Shown here: positions 1 through 7,181 of the stretch, piece by piece
How positions within the stretch are numbered: the first letter of the stretch is position 1
Layout: each line of letters opens with the position of its first letter
Assembly: GCF_945952435.1 (NCBI RefSeq)
Contig: NZ_CAMFHZ010000005.1
Span: 1 to 64,000 of the forward strand
Source: an uncultured Microbacterium sp.
GTDB taxonomy: Bacteria > Actinomycetota > Actinomycetes > Actinomycetales > Microbacteriaceae
Direction of reading: 5' to 3'
DNA length: 64,000 nt
Program-made: the position numbers and the translations under genes
Notes under the pieces: generated by a model
The model's input: only the letters and a program-made list of their open reading frames with translations
Database searches by the model: none
What the model was told of the DNA's origin: nothing

Positions 1-234
1 CTTGAAGCGCTGGTTGAACTTCTCGACGCGGCCGGCCGAGTCCATGATGCGCTGCTTGCCCGTGTAGAACGGGTGCGAGGCGGAGGAGATCTCGACGTCG
101 ATGACGGGGTACTCCACGCCGTCGAGCTCGATCGTCTTGTCGCTGGTGACCGTGGAACGGGTCAGGAACGTGTCTCCGGAGCCGAGGTCGCGGAAAACGA
201 CGGCCTTGTACTCGGGGTGGATGTCAGTCTTCAT
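1..234 (-). CDS. rpmE2: 50S ribosomal protein L31 type B (partial, C-terminus outside window)
   Basis: The N-terminal 78 residues are visible, beginning [16 protein letters not shown], followed by a segment with [31 protein letters not shown] and RVEKFNQRF. This is the cysteine-free type B L31 pattern, a zinc-independent large-subunit protein that is usually a little over 80 residues, so only a few C-terminal residues are missing. The ATG at 234 is the family start. The gene stands alone at the window edge behind a 60-70 nt leader with a hairpin. Family identity is sure; zinc-dependent control is known for this family but no Zur box is evident here. Confidence 0.95.
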   Translation of the reverse strand, partial: MKTDIHPEYKAVVFRDLGSGDTFLTRSTVTSDKTIELDGVEYPVIDVEISSASHPFYTGKQRIMDSAGRVEKFNQRFK

Positions 235-251
235 GGGATTCCTTACGTGGT

Positions 252-272
252 GCCCTGGATTGTGCCAGGGGC
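252..272 (-). promoter_or_regulatory. Hairpin in the rpmE2 5' leader
   Basis: On the minus strand GCCCCTGG-CACAAT-CCAGGGC forms a stem of about 7 bp with one bulged C, between the predicted promoter (308-316) and the rpmE2 ATG at 234. An actinobacterial L31 leader RNA motif has been described, so autoregulation by L31 is possible. I cannot match the consensus from memory. Confidence 0.4.
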
Positions 273-307
273 GAGGGAAGTCTGCGATGCGAATGCACCA
301 AGGATCG

Positions 308-316
308 ATTCTAGCA
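308..316 (-). promoter_or_regulatory. Extended -10 promoter of rpmE2
   Basis: The minus strand reads TGCTAGAAT, a TGN-TANNNT extended -10 element. Transcription would start near 300 and give a leader of about 65 nt before the rpmE2 ATG. No clear -35 hexamer is visible, which is usual in high-GC actinobacteria. Confidence 0.5.
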
Positions 317-364
317 TCTCTGCCGCTCTCCTCCGGATGCACGGAGGGCCGGCAGGCGCCGGGC

Positions 365-1150
365 TCAGACGGCCGCGCGTGCGGCGTAGCGGCCGTCGGC
401 ACGATCGAGCGCGATAGGCATCCCGAACGCCTCGCTCAGCGTCTCGGCCGTGAGGGTCTCGGCGAGCGGCCCCGAGGCCACGACCTTCCCGGCGCGCAGC
501 AGCAGCACATGCGTGAACCCGACGGGGATCTCCTCGACGTGATGGGTCACCATGACCATCGCCGGCGTGGTCGGCGACTGCGCGAAGCCGCTGAGCAGCC
601 CGAGCAGCTCCTCGCGGGAGCCGAGATCGAGGCTCGCCGAGGGCTCGTCCAGAAGCAGCAGCTCCGGGTCGGTCATCACCGCGCGGGCGATCTGCACACG
701 CTTCTGCTCACCGTCGCTGAGCGTACCGAAGTATCGATCGGCGAGGTGGCCGAGGTGCCACTGCTCGAGCACCCGCATCGCGCGTCGCTCGTCCAGCGCC
801 TCGTAGGACTCGTTCCAGCGCCCCATCACGGAGTACGCGGCGGTCATGACCGTGTTCAGCACGGTCTCGTCCGCGGGGATCCTCCGCGCCATCGCCGAGG
901 ACGCGAAGCCGATCCGCGGGCGGATCTCGAAGACGTCCGTGCGTCCGAGGGTCTCCCCCAGCACGTCCACACGTCCGGACGTCGGATGCATGAGCGTGTC
1001 CGCGAGCTGGAGCAGCGTCGTCTTGCCGGCGCCGTTCGGCCCCAGCACCACCCAGCGCTGGTCGTCCTCGACGGTCCAGGACAGATGATCGACGATGTTG
1101 CGGCCGTCGCGGCGCACCACGACATCCGAGAATTCGAGGACGGCAGACAT
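365..1150 (-). CDS. ABC transporter ATP-binding protein (ModF/PhrA-like, COG1119 type)
   Basis: A single ABC nucleotide-binding domain of 261 aa: Walker A GPNGAGKT (about 37-44), signature LSDGEQKR (about 144-151), Walker [13 protein letters not shown] (about 164) and H-loop VTHHVEEI. No membrane segments and no permease gene are adjacent, so its partner is unknown. The layout resembles the stand-alone ATPase group related to ModF/photorepair protein PhrA. The ATG at 1150 is supported by a TAGGCT hexamer 6 nt upstream with no Shine-Dalgarno, which suggests a leaderless mRNA. It lies just downstream of glgA on the same strand (4 bp gap). The transported substrate, if any, cannot be told. Confidence 0.85.
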   Translation of the reverse strand: MSAVLEFSDVVVRRDGRNIVDHLSWTVEDDQRWVVLGPNGAGKTTLLQLADTLMHPTSGRVDVLGETLGRTDVFEIRPRIGFASSAMARRIPADETVLNTVMTAAYSVMGRWNESYEALDERRAMRVLEQWHLGHLADRYFGTLSDGEQKRVQIARAVMTDPELLLLDEPSASLDLGSREELLGLLSGFAQSPTTPAMVMVTHHVEEIPVGFTHVLLLRAGKVVASGPLAETLTAETLSEAFGMPIALDRADGRYAARAAV

Positions 1151-1154
1151 GCCC

Positions 1155-2351
1155 TCAGCCTATCGGCCGGCCCGTCAGCTCCTCGTAGAGCGCCCGCGTC
1201 GTGTCGGCGATCGCCGCCCAGCTGAACTCCTCGGCCGCGCGACGCCGACCCGCCTCGCCGTACGCCTTCGCCTGGATCGGATCGGCCACGACCTCGGTGA
1301 GCACGCGGGCGAGATCGGCCACGTATCGATCGGGATCGACCGGCGTCCCCGTGCCGTCCTGAACCTGCTCGATCGGGACGAGGCGCCCGGTCACGCCGTC
1401 GTCGACGACCTCGGGGATGCCCCCGGTCGCGGTGCCGACGACCGCGGCCCCGCACGCCATGGCCTCCAGGTTGACGATGCCGAGCGGCTCGTACACGGAG
1501 GGGCAGACGAAGGTCGTGGCCGCCGTGAGGATCGCGGAGAGCTCGTGGCGCGGCAGCATCCGCTCGATCCAGACGACCCGCTGGCGCGTCTCCTGGAGAC
1601 CGCGGACCAGCTCCTGGACCTCCGCCATGATCTCCGGGGTGTCTGGAGCACCGGCGCACAGCACGAGCTGGACCTCCGGTGGCAGCAACGCCGCGGCGCG
1701 CAGCAGGTACGGCAGGCCCTTCTGCCGGGTGATGCGCCCCACGAAGACCACCGTCGGCCGCTCGGGATCGATGCCCTGGGACCGAACGAAATCGGCGTCG
1801 TCGACCGGATGCCACGCTTCCACGTCGATGCCGTTGTGGATGACCTTGACCTTCGCGGGATCGACCTGCGGATAGCTGCGAAGGATGTCGTTGCGCATGC
1901 CGTCGCTCACGGCGATGATGGCCGCGGCGTTCTCGTAGGCGAGCCGCTCGATCCCGCTCGACACGGCATAGCCCCCGCCGAGCTGCTCGGCCTTCCACGG
2001 ACGCAGCGGTTCGAGACTGTGCGCCGTGAGCACGTGCGGAATGCCCAGGAGCTGGGACGCGATGTGCCCCGCGAAGTTGGCGTACCAGGTGTGGCTGTGC
2101 ACGACGTCCGCGCCGGCGACGTCCGACACCATCTCCAGATCCGTGCCGAGCGTCTGCAGCGCGGGGTTCGCGCCGTCGAGCTCGACGGGCGTGCGGTATG
2201 CGGTGGTGCCTTGCTCGTCCCGCTCGGCCCCGAACGCACGCACCTGCACGTCGATGCTCGCCCTGAGCGCCTTCACGAGCTCGGCGACATGCACTCCGGC
2301 ACCCCCGTAGATCTCCGGCGGATACTCCTTGGTGATGATGTCGACGCGCAT
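1155..2351 (-). CDS. glgA: Glycogen synthase, GT4 family (GlgA; GlgM-type activity possible)
   Basis: A 398-aa GT-B glycosyltransferase of the actinobacterial type. The N-terminal KEYPPEIYGGAGVHV loop binds the nucleotide sugar, and the C-terminal half carries VIHNGIDVEAWHP, FVGRITRQKG and the family 4 E-x7-E region CPSVYEPLGIVNLEAMACG. It would transfer glucose from ADP-glucose to alpha-glucan in the cytoplasm. It is divergent from glgC, which makes ADP-glucose, across 46 bp. The mycobacterial relative Rv1212c was shown to make maltose-1-phosphate (GlgM), so that activity is a real alternative. The ATG at 2351 has TAGCGT 7 nt upstream and no ribosome-binding site. Confidence 0.92.
   Translation of the reverse strand: MRVDIITKEYPPEIYGGAGVHVAELVKALRASIDVQVRAFGAERDEQGTTAYRTPVELDGANPALQTLGTDLEMVSDVAGADVVHSHTWYANFAGHIASQLLGIPHVLTAHSLEPLRPWKAEQLGGGYAVSSGIERLAYENAAAIIAVSDGMRNDILRSYPQVDPAKVKVIHNGIDVEAWHPVDDADFVRSQGIDPERPTVVFVGRITRQKGLPYLLRAAALLPPEVQLVLCAGAPDTPEIMAEVQELVRGLQETRQRVVWIERMLPRHELSAILTAATTFVCPSVYEPLGIVNLEAMACGAAVVGTATGGIPEVVDDGVTGRLVPIEQVQDGTGTPVDPDRYVADLARVLTEVVADPIQAKAYGEAGRRRAAEEFSWAAIADTTRALYEELTGRPIG
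1157..1162 (-). promoter_or_regulatory. Leaderless -10 (TAGGCT) of the ABC ATPase gene
   Basis: Minus-strand TAGGCT lies 6 nt before the ATG at 1150, so the transcript should begin at or next to the start codon. The hexamer overlaps the glgA stop codon by one base. Confidence 0.55.
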
Positions 2352-2358
2352 GTCGTGA

Positions 2359-2364
2359 ACGCTA
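2359..2364 (-). promoter_or_regulatory. Leaderless -10 (TAGCGT) of glgA
   Basis: Minus-strand TAGCGT is 7 nt before the glgA ATG. It lies 21 bp from the opposing glgC hexamer, so the two promoters should compete for polymerase. Confidence 0.5.
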
Positions 2365-2385
2365 GTACATGCACCGACCTGCCTC

Positions 2386-2391
2386 TATGGT
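2386..2391 (+). promoter_or_regulatory. Leaderless -10 (TATGGT) of glgC
   Basis: TATGGT sits 6 nt before the glgC ATG at 2398, with no Shine-Dalgarno sequence between. Confidence 0.55.
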
Positions 2392-2397
2392 GGACGC

Positions 2398-3642
2398 ATG
2401 TCGGCACCAAAGAAGGTCTTCGGGATCATCCTCGCCGGGGGCGAGGGCAAGCGGCTCATGCCTCTGACGGCAGACAGGGCCAAGCCCGCCGTCCCGTTCG
2501 GCGGCCAGTACCGATTGATCGACTTCGCGATCTCGAACCTGATCAACTCGGGACTGCGCCAGATCGTGGTCCTCACGCAGTACAAGTCGCACAGCCTGGA
2601 TCGTCACATCTCGCAGACCTGGCGCATGTCCGCCCTGCTCGACTCCTACGTGGCCTCCGTGCCCGCGCAGCAGCGCCTCGGCAAGCGCTGGTTCTCGGGA
2701 TCCGCGGACGCGATCCTGCAGAGCCTGAACCTCATCAACGATGAGAAGCCGGACATCGTCGTCGTCATCGGCGCCGACCACGTGTACCGCATGGACTTCC
2801 GCCAGATGATCGATGCGCACATCGCCTCGGGGGCGCGCGCGACGGTCGCAGGCATCCGCCAGCCGCTCGCGCTCGCGTCCCAGTTCGGCGTGATCGACGT
2901 CGCGGCGGACGGATCGGGACGGATCAACGACTTCCTGGAGAAGCCGACCGATCCGGCCGGGCTGCCCGACTCCCCGCACGAGGTGCTCGCCTCGATGGGC
3001 AACTACGTCTTCGACACCGACGCTCTCATCGAGGCCGTCGAGGTCGACGGAGAGCTCGCGACCTCCAACCACGACATGGGCGGCGACATCGTGCCGTACT
3101 TCGTCGGGCGCGGCGAGGCCGGGTTCTACGACATGAAGCAGAACGACGTGCCGGGCTCCTCGCCCCGCGACCGGTCCTACTGGCGGGACGTGGGAACGAT
3201 CGAGTCGTTCTTCGACGCGCACATGGACCTCATCTCCACCCTGCCCGTGTTCAACCTCTACAACATGGAGTGGCCCATCCACTCGCAAGCCGTGAACTCG
3301 CCGCCCGCGAAGTTCGTGCGGGACTCGGTCGGCCGGATCGGCAATGCGATCGACTCGATCGTCTCGCTGGGCTCCGTGCTCTCGGGCACCCATCTCGAAC
3401 GCAGCGTCGTCGGACCGTGGACGCTCGCCGCCGGGGGGTCGACGATCACGGACTCGGTGCTGTTCGACGGCGTGCGGGTCGGTCAGGGCGCGCGCGTGCA
3501 TCGGGCGATCCTCGACAAGAACGTCGTGCTGCTGGACGGCGCGACGGTCGGGGTCGACCGGGACCGCGACCTGGAGCGCGGCTTCACGATCACGGAGACC
3601 GGGCTCACGGTGGTGGGCAAGGGCCTGCGCATCGAGCGCTGA
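2398..3642 (+). CDS. glgC: Glucose-1-phosphate adenylyltransferase (ADP-glucose pyrophosphorylase)
   Basis: A 414-aa enzyme that makes ADP-glucose from ATP and glucose-1-phosphate, the committed step of bacterial glycogen synthesis. Visible motifs are [14 protein letters not shown] near residue 12 (nucleotide-binding loop), [24 protein letters not shown] (metal-binding Asp) and the sugar-phosphate region FLEKPTDP. The C-terminal part has the left-handed helix repeats of this family ([23 protein letters not shown]). Length is normal. It is divergently transcribed from glgA, so synthesis and use of ADP-glucose are encoded side by side. Confidence 0.97.
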   Translation: MSAPKKVFGIILAGGEGKRLMPLTADRAKPAVPFGGQYRLIDFAISNLINSGLRQIVVLTQYKSHSLDRHISQTWRMSALLDSYVASVPAQQRLGKRWFSGSADAILQSLNLINDEKPDIVVVIGADHVYRMDFRQMIDAHIASGARATVAGIRQPLALASQFGVIDVAADGSGRINDFLEKPTDPAGLPDSPHEVLASMGNYVFDTDALIEAVEVDGELATSNHDMGGDIVPYFVGRGEAGFYDMKQNDVPGSSPRDRSYWRDVGTIESFFDAHMDLISTLPVFNLYNMEWPIHSQAVNSPPAKFVRDSVGRIGNAIDSIVSLGSVLSGTHLERSVVGPWTLAAGGSTITDSVLFDGVRVGQGARVHRAILDKNVVLLDGATVGVDRDRDLERGFTITETGLTVVGKGLRIER

Positions 3643-3688
3643 TCGGTCGCCGGAGGTCACATCCGCGGGTCGGCGTCGGAGCGCCGGA

Positions 3689-3694
3689 TACGCT
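3689..3694 (+). promoter_or_regulatory. Leaderless -10 (TACGCT) of serB
   Basis: TACGCT lies 6 nt before the GTG at 3701. This decides the serB start, because there is no other good start codon or ribosome-binding site nearby. Confidence 0.55.
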
Positions 3695-3700
3695 CGGGGG

Positions 3701-4336
3701 GTGACTGCTGCGCGCCTCCTCGTCGTCCTCGATGCCGATTCCACGCTCATCCGCGACGAGGTGATCGAACTGCTCGCCGACGAGGCGGGGCGGCGCGCCG
3801 ACGTGCAGGCCGCGACCGAGGCCGCGATGCGCGGCGAGGTCGATTTCGCGACGAGTCTGCGCGCGCGCGTCGAGGCGCTCGCCGGAGTGTCCTCGGCGGC
3901 GTTCGCCCGCGTCCGCGCCCGCATCTCGCCCACCCCGGGGGTGCAGGAGCTCGTGGCCGCCGTCCACGACCGCGGCGGTGTCGTCGGGGTCGTCTCGGGC
4001 GGGTTCCACGAGATCCTGGACGACGTCGCGCCGGCGCTCGGCGTGGATCGGTGGCGCGCGAACCGGCTCGAGGTCGTCGATGGCGAGCTGACCGGCCGCG
4101 TGGAGGGGGCGATCGTCGATGCGGAGGCCAAGGCCGCGACGCTGCGCGGCTGGGCGGAGGACCTGGGTGTTCCCCTCTCCGCGACGATCGCGATCGGCGA
4201 CGGAGCCAACGACCTCCGCATGATGGCGACGGCGGGACTGGGCCTCGCCTTCAACGCGAAACCCGCCGTGCGCGCCTCCGCGTCCCTCGTGATCGGACCG
4301 CAGGACCTCGCCCAGGTCATCCCGCTGCTGCCGTGA
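3701..4336 (+). CDS. serB: Phosphoserine phosphatase (SerB, HAD superfamily)
   Basis: A 211-aa HAD-type hydrolase: motif I LDADSTLI at residues 9-16 with the nucleophilic Asp, motif II VVSGGFHEI, a conserved Lys (AEAKAATL) and motif III AIGDGANDLRMM. Conserved SerB surroundings such as the R-x3-LAGV cap region are present. It would hydrolyse phosphoserine to serine in the last step of serine synthesis. It has no N-terminal ACT regulatory domain, so it is a short catalytic-only form. It follows glgC but has its own apparent promoter. Confidence 0.9.
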   Translation: MTAARLLVVLDADSTLIRDEVIELLADEAGRRADVQAATEAAMRGEVDFATSLRARVEALAGVSSAAFARVRARISPTPGVQELVAAVHDRGGVVGVVSGGFHEILDDVAPALGVDRWRANRLEVVDGELTGRVEGAIVDAEAKAATLRGWAEDLGVPLSATIAIGDGANDLRMMATAGLGLAFNAKPAVRASASLVIGPQDLAQVIPLLP

Positions 4337-4345
4337 TCGCCCGCC

Positions 4346-4364
4346 CGCGGACGTAATGTCCGCG
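4346..4364 (+). terminator. Probable terminator hairpin after serB
   Basis: CGCGGAC-GTAAT-GTCCGCG forms a perfect 7-bp stem starting 10 bp after the serB stop, followed by only two T residues. A weak intrinsic terminator is likely. Confidence 0.45.
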
Positions 4365-4372
4365 TTCCCGCC

Positions 4373-4378
4373 TACTCT
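4373..4378 (+). promoter_or_regulatory. Leaderless -10 (TACTCT) of the alpha/beta hydrolase gene
   Basis: TACTCT is 7 nt before the ATG at 4386. This favours that start over the upstream in-frame ATG at 4356, which lies inside the serB terminator hairpin. Confidence 0.5.
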
Positions 4379-4385
4379 GGCTGAC

Positions 4386-5078
4386 ATGAAGATCATCCTC
4401 GTTCCCGGACTCTGGCTCGACGCCGCGTCTTGGCAGCCCGTTCTCGAGCCGTTGCGTGCCGCCGGACACGATCCACGACCGCTCACCCTCCCCGGCGTCG
4501 GCGCCGATTCCGAGACGTCCGGCGATCTGCGCCTCGACGACTGGATCGCCGCGGTCGTCGCCGAGATCGACGCCGCGGATGGCGACGTCGTCCTGGTCGG
4601 TCACTCGGGCGGCGGCAACGTGATCTGGGGCGCGACGGAGCAGCGCCCCGATCGCATCCGTCGCGCGGTGTTCGTCGACACGGTGCCCCCACCTCCCGGC
4701 AGCGGCATCAGCGAGTTCGAAGTGGCCGACGGGGTGATCCCCTTCCCCGGCTGGGACTTCTTCCCGGACGAGGACGTGTCCGATCTGGACGACGCCACCC
4801 GAGCCCGCACGGCACCGCTCATGCTCAGCGTTCCGCGGCAGGTGCCGACCGATCCGATCGCGCTCGTCGACGAACGCCGATACCACGTCCCCGTCACGAT
4901 GCTCATGGGCGCTCTCGAGCAGGAACAGCTCGAAGGCTACCTCGAGCAGTGGGGTGCGTACGGGGACGAGTACCGGCGGATCGACGACGTCGAGGTCGTC
5001 AAGCTCGGATCCGGGCACTGGCCCCAGTTCTCCGTGCCGGACCGTCTCGCCGAGCTCCTGGTGTCCGCGATCCGCTGA
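4386..5078 (+). CDS. Alpha/beta hydrolase
   Basis: A 230-aa single-domain alpha/beta hydrolase starting MKIILVPGLWLDAASW, with the oxyanion-loop region near the N-terminus. The nucleophile elbow is VLVGHSGGGN (Ser about residue 74) and the likely catalytic His is in GSGHWPQF near the C-terminus. There is no signal peptide, so it should be cytoplasmic. Relatives include esterases and many uncharacterised hydrolases; the substrate cannot be predicted. The gene stands alone between serB and the convergent fabG. Confidence 0.8.
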   Translation: MKIILVPGLWLDAASWQPVLEPLRAAGHDPRPLTLPGVGADSETSGDLRLDDWIAAVVAEIDAADGDVVLVGHSGGGNVIWGATEQRPDRIRRAVFVDTVPPPPGSGISEFEVADGVIPFPGWDFFPDEDVSDLDDATRARTAPLMLSVPRQVPTDPIALVDERRYHVPVTMLMGALEQEQLEGYLEQWGAYGDEYRRIDDVEVVKLGSGHWPQFSVPDRLAELLVSAIR

Positions 5079-5158
5079 GACGGCGTCCCGCGGCCCTGGG
5101 GAAGGGGCGAGTGTTCGGCGGTGCGCCCTTCGTCACGGCCGCGCGCCGATCAGCGACC

Positions 5159-5192
5159 CTGTCGATCAGTGCCCCCTGTCGATCAGTGCCCC
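5159..5192. repeat. Perfect 17-bp tandem duplication across the fabG stop codon
   Basis: CTGTCGATCAGTGCCCC occurs twice in direct tandem (5159-5175 and 5176-5192). One copy holds the last fabG codons and the stop; the other lies just after the stop. A looser third copy (gccgatcagcgacc) precedes them. It looks like a recent slippage duplication. Confidence 0.9.
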
Positions 5193-5893
5193 ATGCCGAG
5201 GCCGCCGTCGACGGGGATCACGGCCCCCGAGATGTAGGAGGCCTCATCGGAGGCGAGCCAGGAGACGGCGGCCGCGACCTCGTCTGCGGCACCGAACCGC
5301 CCCGCGGGCACGCGACCCTTGTAGTCCTTCTGGGTGTCCTCCGGGAGGTTCGCCGTCATGTCCGTCTCGATGAAACCCGGTGCGACGACGTTGGCGGTGA
5401 TCCCTCGTGCGCCGAGCTCGCGGGTGAGAGAGCGCGCGAACCCGACGAGGGCGCTCTTCGACGCGGCGTAGTTGATCTGCCCCGCCGAGCCGAGCAGTCC
5501 GACGACGCTCGAGATCAGGATGACGCGCCCGAACCGGGCCTTCAGCATGCCCTTGGATGCCCGCTTGACCACGCGGAACGTTCCCCCGAGGTTCGTGGAG
5601 ATGACGCTGTCGAAGTCGTCCTCCGACATGCGCAGCAGCAGCGTGTCCTTCGTGATGCCGGCGTTCGCGACGACGATCTCCACCGGGCCGAGCTTCTCCT
5701 CGACCTGCGTGAACGCCGCATCGATCGAGGCGGCGTCGGTCACGTCGGCGCGCACGGTCAGCGTCCCCTCCGGCCCCTCGCCGCTGCGGGCCGTCACCGC
5801 GACGCGATATCCGTCCCGGACGAAACGCGCGGCGATCGCGCGGCCGATGCCGCGATTCCCACCGGTGACGAGGACGACGCGGTCAGTGCTCAT
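5183..5893 (-). CDS. fabG: 3-oxoacyl-[acyl-carrier-protein] reductase family SDR (FabG/MabA-like)
   Basis: A 236-aa short-chain dehydrogenase: NADPH-binding TGGNRGIG (about 10-17), VANAGITKD, active-site Ser in ILISSVVG, the YAASK catalytic Tyr/Lys pair, and the PGFIETDMT loop typical of FabG. It would reduce 3-oxoacyl-ACP in fatty acid elongation. The ATG at 5893 follows a GGGAG ribosome-binding site. Neighbouring DUF3099 and SURF1 genes commonly sit beside this gene in Microbacteriaceae. The 3' end carries a tandem duplication. Confidence 0.92.
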   Translation of the reverse strand: MSTDRVVLVTGGNRGIGRAIAARFVRDGYRVAVTARSGEGPEGTLTVRADVTDAASIDAAFTQVEEKLGPVEIVVANAGITKDTLLLRMSEDDFDSVISTNLGGTFRVVKRASKGMLKARFGRVILISSVVGLLGSAGQINYAASKSALVGFARSLTRELGARGITANVVAPGFIETDMTANLPEDTQKDYKGRVPAGRFGAADEVAAAVSWLASDEASYISGAVIPVDGGLGMGH

Positions 5894-5928
5894 GCAGGAC
5901 TCCCAGAGGTGAAGGTGTACGGCTCGCA

Positions 5929-5934
5929 AGCCTA
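5929..5934 (-). promoter_or_regulatory. Probable -10 (TAGGCT) of fabG
   Basis: Minus-strand TAGGCT lies about 35 nt upstream of the fabG ATG, allowing a leader of roughly 29 nt that includes a Shine-Dalgarno sequence. This is an ordinary led promoter, unlike many others in the window. Confidence 0.4.
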
Positions 5935-6012
5935 GCGAGCCGGATTGCCCGGAAGGAATTGACAGGGCACCGCACGGACCGGAAACCTGTGTGGTGACCA
6001 GGAGGAGATCCC

Positions 6013-6564
6013 ATGAGCAACGACCAGAGCGGCGCGCCGCAGAACCCGGGCCAGCAGCCGCCCGCCTACCCGGGCGCGCCGGTCCCGCCGCAGCCCCCGA
6101 CGCAGGGCCCGTCAGGCGCACCCGTCCCGCCCCAGCAGCCCATCGCGCAGCCGTACCCCGGTGCGGCGCCGACGGCTCCGGGGTATCCGCAGCAGCAGCC
6201 TCCGGTCTACGGCCAGCCGCAGGGCTACGCGCCACCGCAGGGGTACGCACAGCCGTACGGACAGCCCTATCCCGCACCCGCGAAGTCGAACGGACTCGCG
6301 ATCGCGTCGATGATCTGCGGCATCGCCTCGGTGGTGTTCTGCTGGGCCTACCTGATCCTCCCGCTTCTCGCCGGTGTCCCCGCGGTGATCATGGGGCACA
6401 TGTCGCTCAAGAAGATCAGGAACGACTCGACCCTGGGCGGCAAGGCTCTCGCGATCACGGGCCTGATCACCGGCTACGTGGGCATCGCTCTCGGCCTGAT
6501 CATCGGCGCGTTGATCATCATCGCGATCGTCGCCGCATTCTCGTACCGCGACTACAGCTACTGA
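6013..6564 (+). CDS. DUF4190-type membrane protein with Pro/Gln-rich N-terminus
   Basis: A 183-aa protein. Residues 1 to about 90 are a disordered, Pro/Gln/Tyr/Gly-rich tail with repeats of the PQGYAQPYG kind, typical of cytoplasmic tails in actinobacterial membrane proteins. Residues about 95-183 are a DUF4190-like domain with two hydrophobic segments (LAIASMICGIASVVFCWAYL and ITGLITGYVGIALGLIIGAL) around a GHMSLKKIR loop. An AGGAGGAG ribosome-binding site precedes the ATG. No biochemical function is known for this family. Confidence 0.8.
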   Translation: MSNDQSGAPQNPGQQPPAYPGAPVPPQPPTQGPSGAPVPPQQPIAQPYPGAAPTAPGYPQQQPPVYGQPQGYAPPQGYAQPYGQPYPAPAKSNGLAIASMICGIASVVFCWAYLILPLLAGVPAVIMGHMSLKKIRNDSTLGGKALAITGLITGYVGIALGLIIGALIIIAIVAAFSYRDYSY

Positions 6565-6588
6565 GCATCCGCGAGGGTCACGGCGGCG

Positions 6589-6594
6589 TAGGCT
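6589..6594 (+). promoter_or_regulatory. Near-leaderless -10 (TAGGCT) of the DUF3099 operon
   Basis: TAGGCT is 9 nt before the GTG at 6604, so the predicted leader is at most about 3 nt. It would drive the three coupled genes that follow. Confidence 0.45.
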
Positions 6595-6603
6595 GGACCC
6601 ATC

Positions 6604-6966
6604 GTGAGAAGGACTCCAGACGCCGCCGTGACCTCTCTCCCGCGGGCACCGCAGGACGAGGCCAGGGGACGCGTGCGCCAGTACGCGATCACGATGGGGA
6701 TCCGCACGGCGTGCTTCATCCTGATGTTCGTGATCCAGCCGCTGGGATGGTGGACCTGGGTCCTCGGGATCGCCGCCGCCGTCCTCCCCTACATCGCCGT
6801 GGTCTTCGCGAACGCCGGAGACGATTCCGTGCCGACCGCCGTCGAATCGCCGCGCATCGGCATCGAGGCGCCGCACGCCGCAGAGGAACAGCGCCCCGAG
6901 ACGACCTCGCCACAGGTCATCACTCTTGCCGAGACGCCCGCGCGCCCCGCCGAGCCTCGCTCGTGA
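6604..6966 (+). CDS. DUF3099 family membrane protein
   Basis: A 120-aa protein with an N-terminal hydrophilic stretch, two adjacent transmembrane segments (about residues 28-65, containing GIRTACFILMFVIQP and WVLGIAAAVLPYIAVVFAN) and an Ala/Pro-rich C-terminal tail. This is the DUF3099 arrangement found almost only in actinobacteria. Its stop overlaps the next start codon (GTGA), so translation is coupled. Function unknown. Confidence 0.8.
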   Translation: MRRTPDAAVTSLPRAPQDEARGRVRQYAITMGIRTACFILMFVIQPLGWWTWVLGIAAAVLPYIAVVFANAGDDSVPTAVESPRIGIEAPHAAEEQRPETTSPQVITLAETPARPAEPRS

Positions 6967-7181
6967 ACGCGGAGATCGCTGCCCCGAAATGCTCTCGGGC
7001 CGGCTGCCGCGCGGCGGCCACCCACCGCATCGTCTGGCGCAATCCGCGCATCCACGGCCCCGAGCGCGAGAAGATCTGGCTCGCATGCCCGGAGCATCTC
7101 GCCTTCCTGCACGACTATCTGCGCGCCAGGGACTTCCCCGTCCGCATCGATGCCCGCATCGGGGAGGGCGAGGTCGAGTGA
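6963..7181 (+). CDS. Small Cys/His protein of unknown function (possible zinc site)
   Basis: A 72-aa protein with C-x4-C (Cys10, Cys15) near the N-terminus and C-x2-H (Cys42, His45) in LACPEHLAFLH. The four residues could hold one metal ion as a small zinc finger. It is translationally coupled on both sides: GTGA overlap with DUF3099 and TGATG overlap with SURF1. The location next to a cytochrome oxidase assembly gene is suggestive, but no function can be assigned. Confidence 0.7.
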   Translation: MNAEIAAPKCSRAGCRAAATHRIVWRNPRIHGPEREKIWLACPEHLAFLHDYLRARDFPVRIDARIGEGEVE

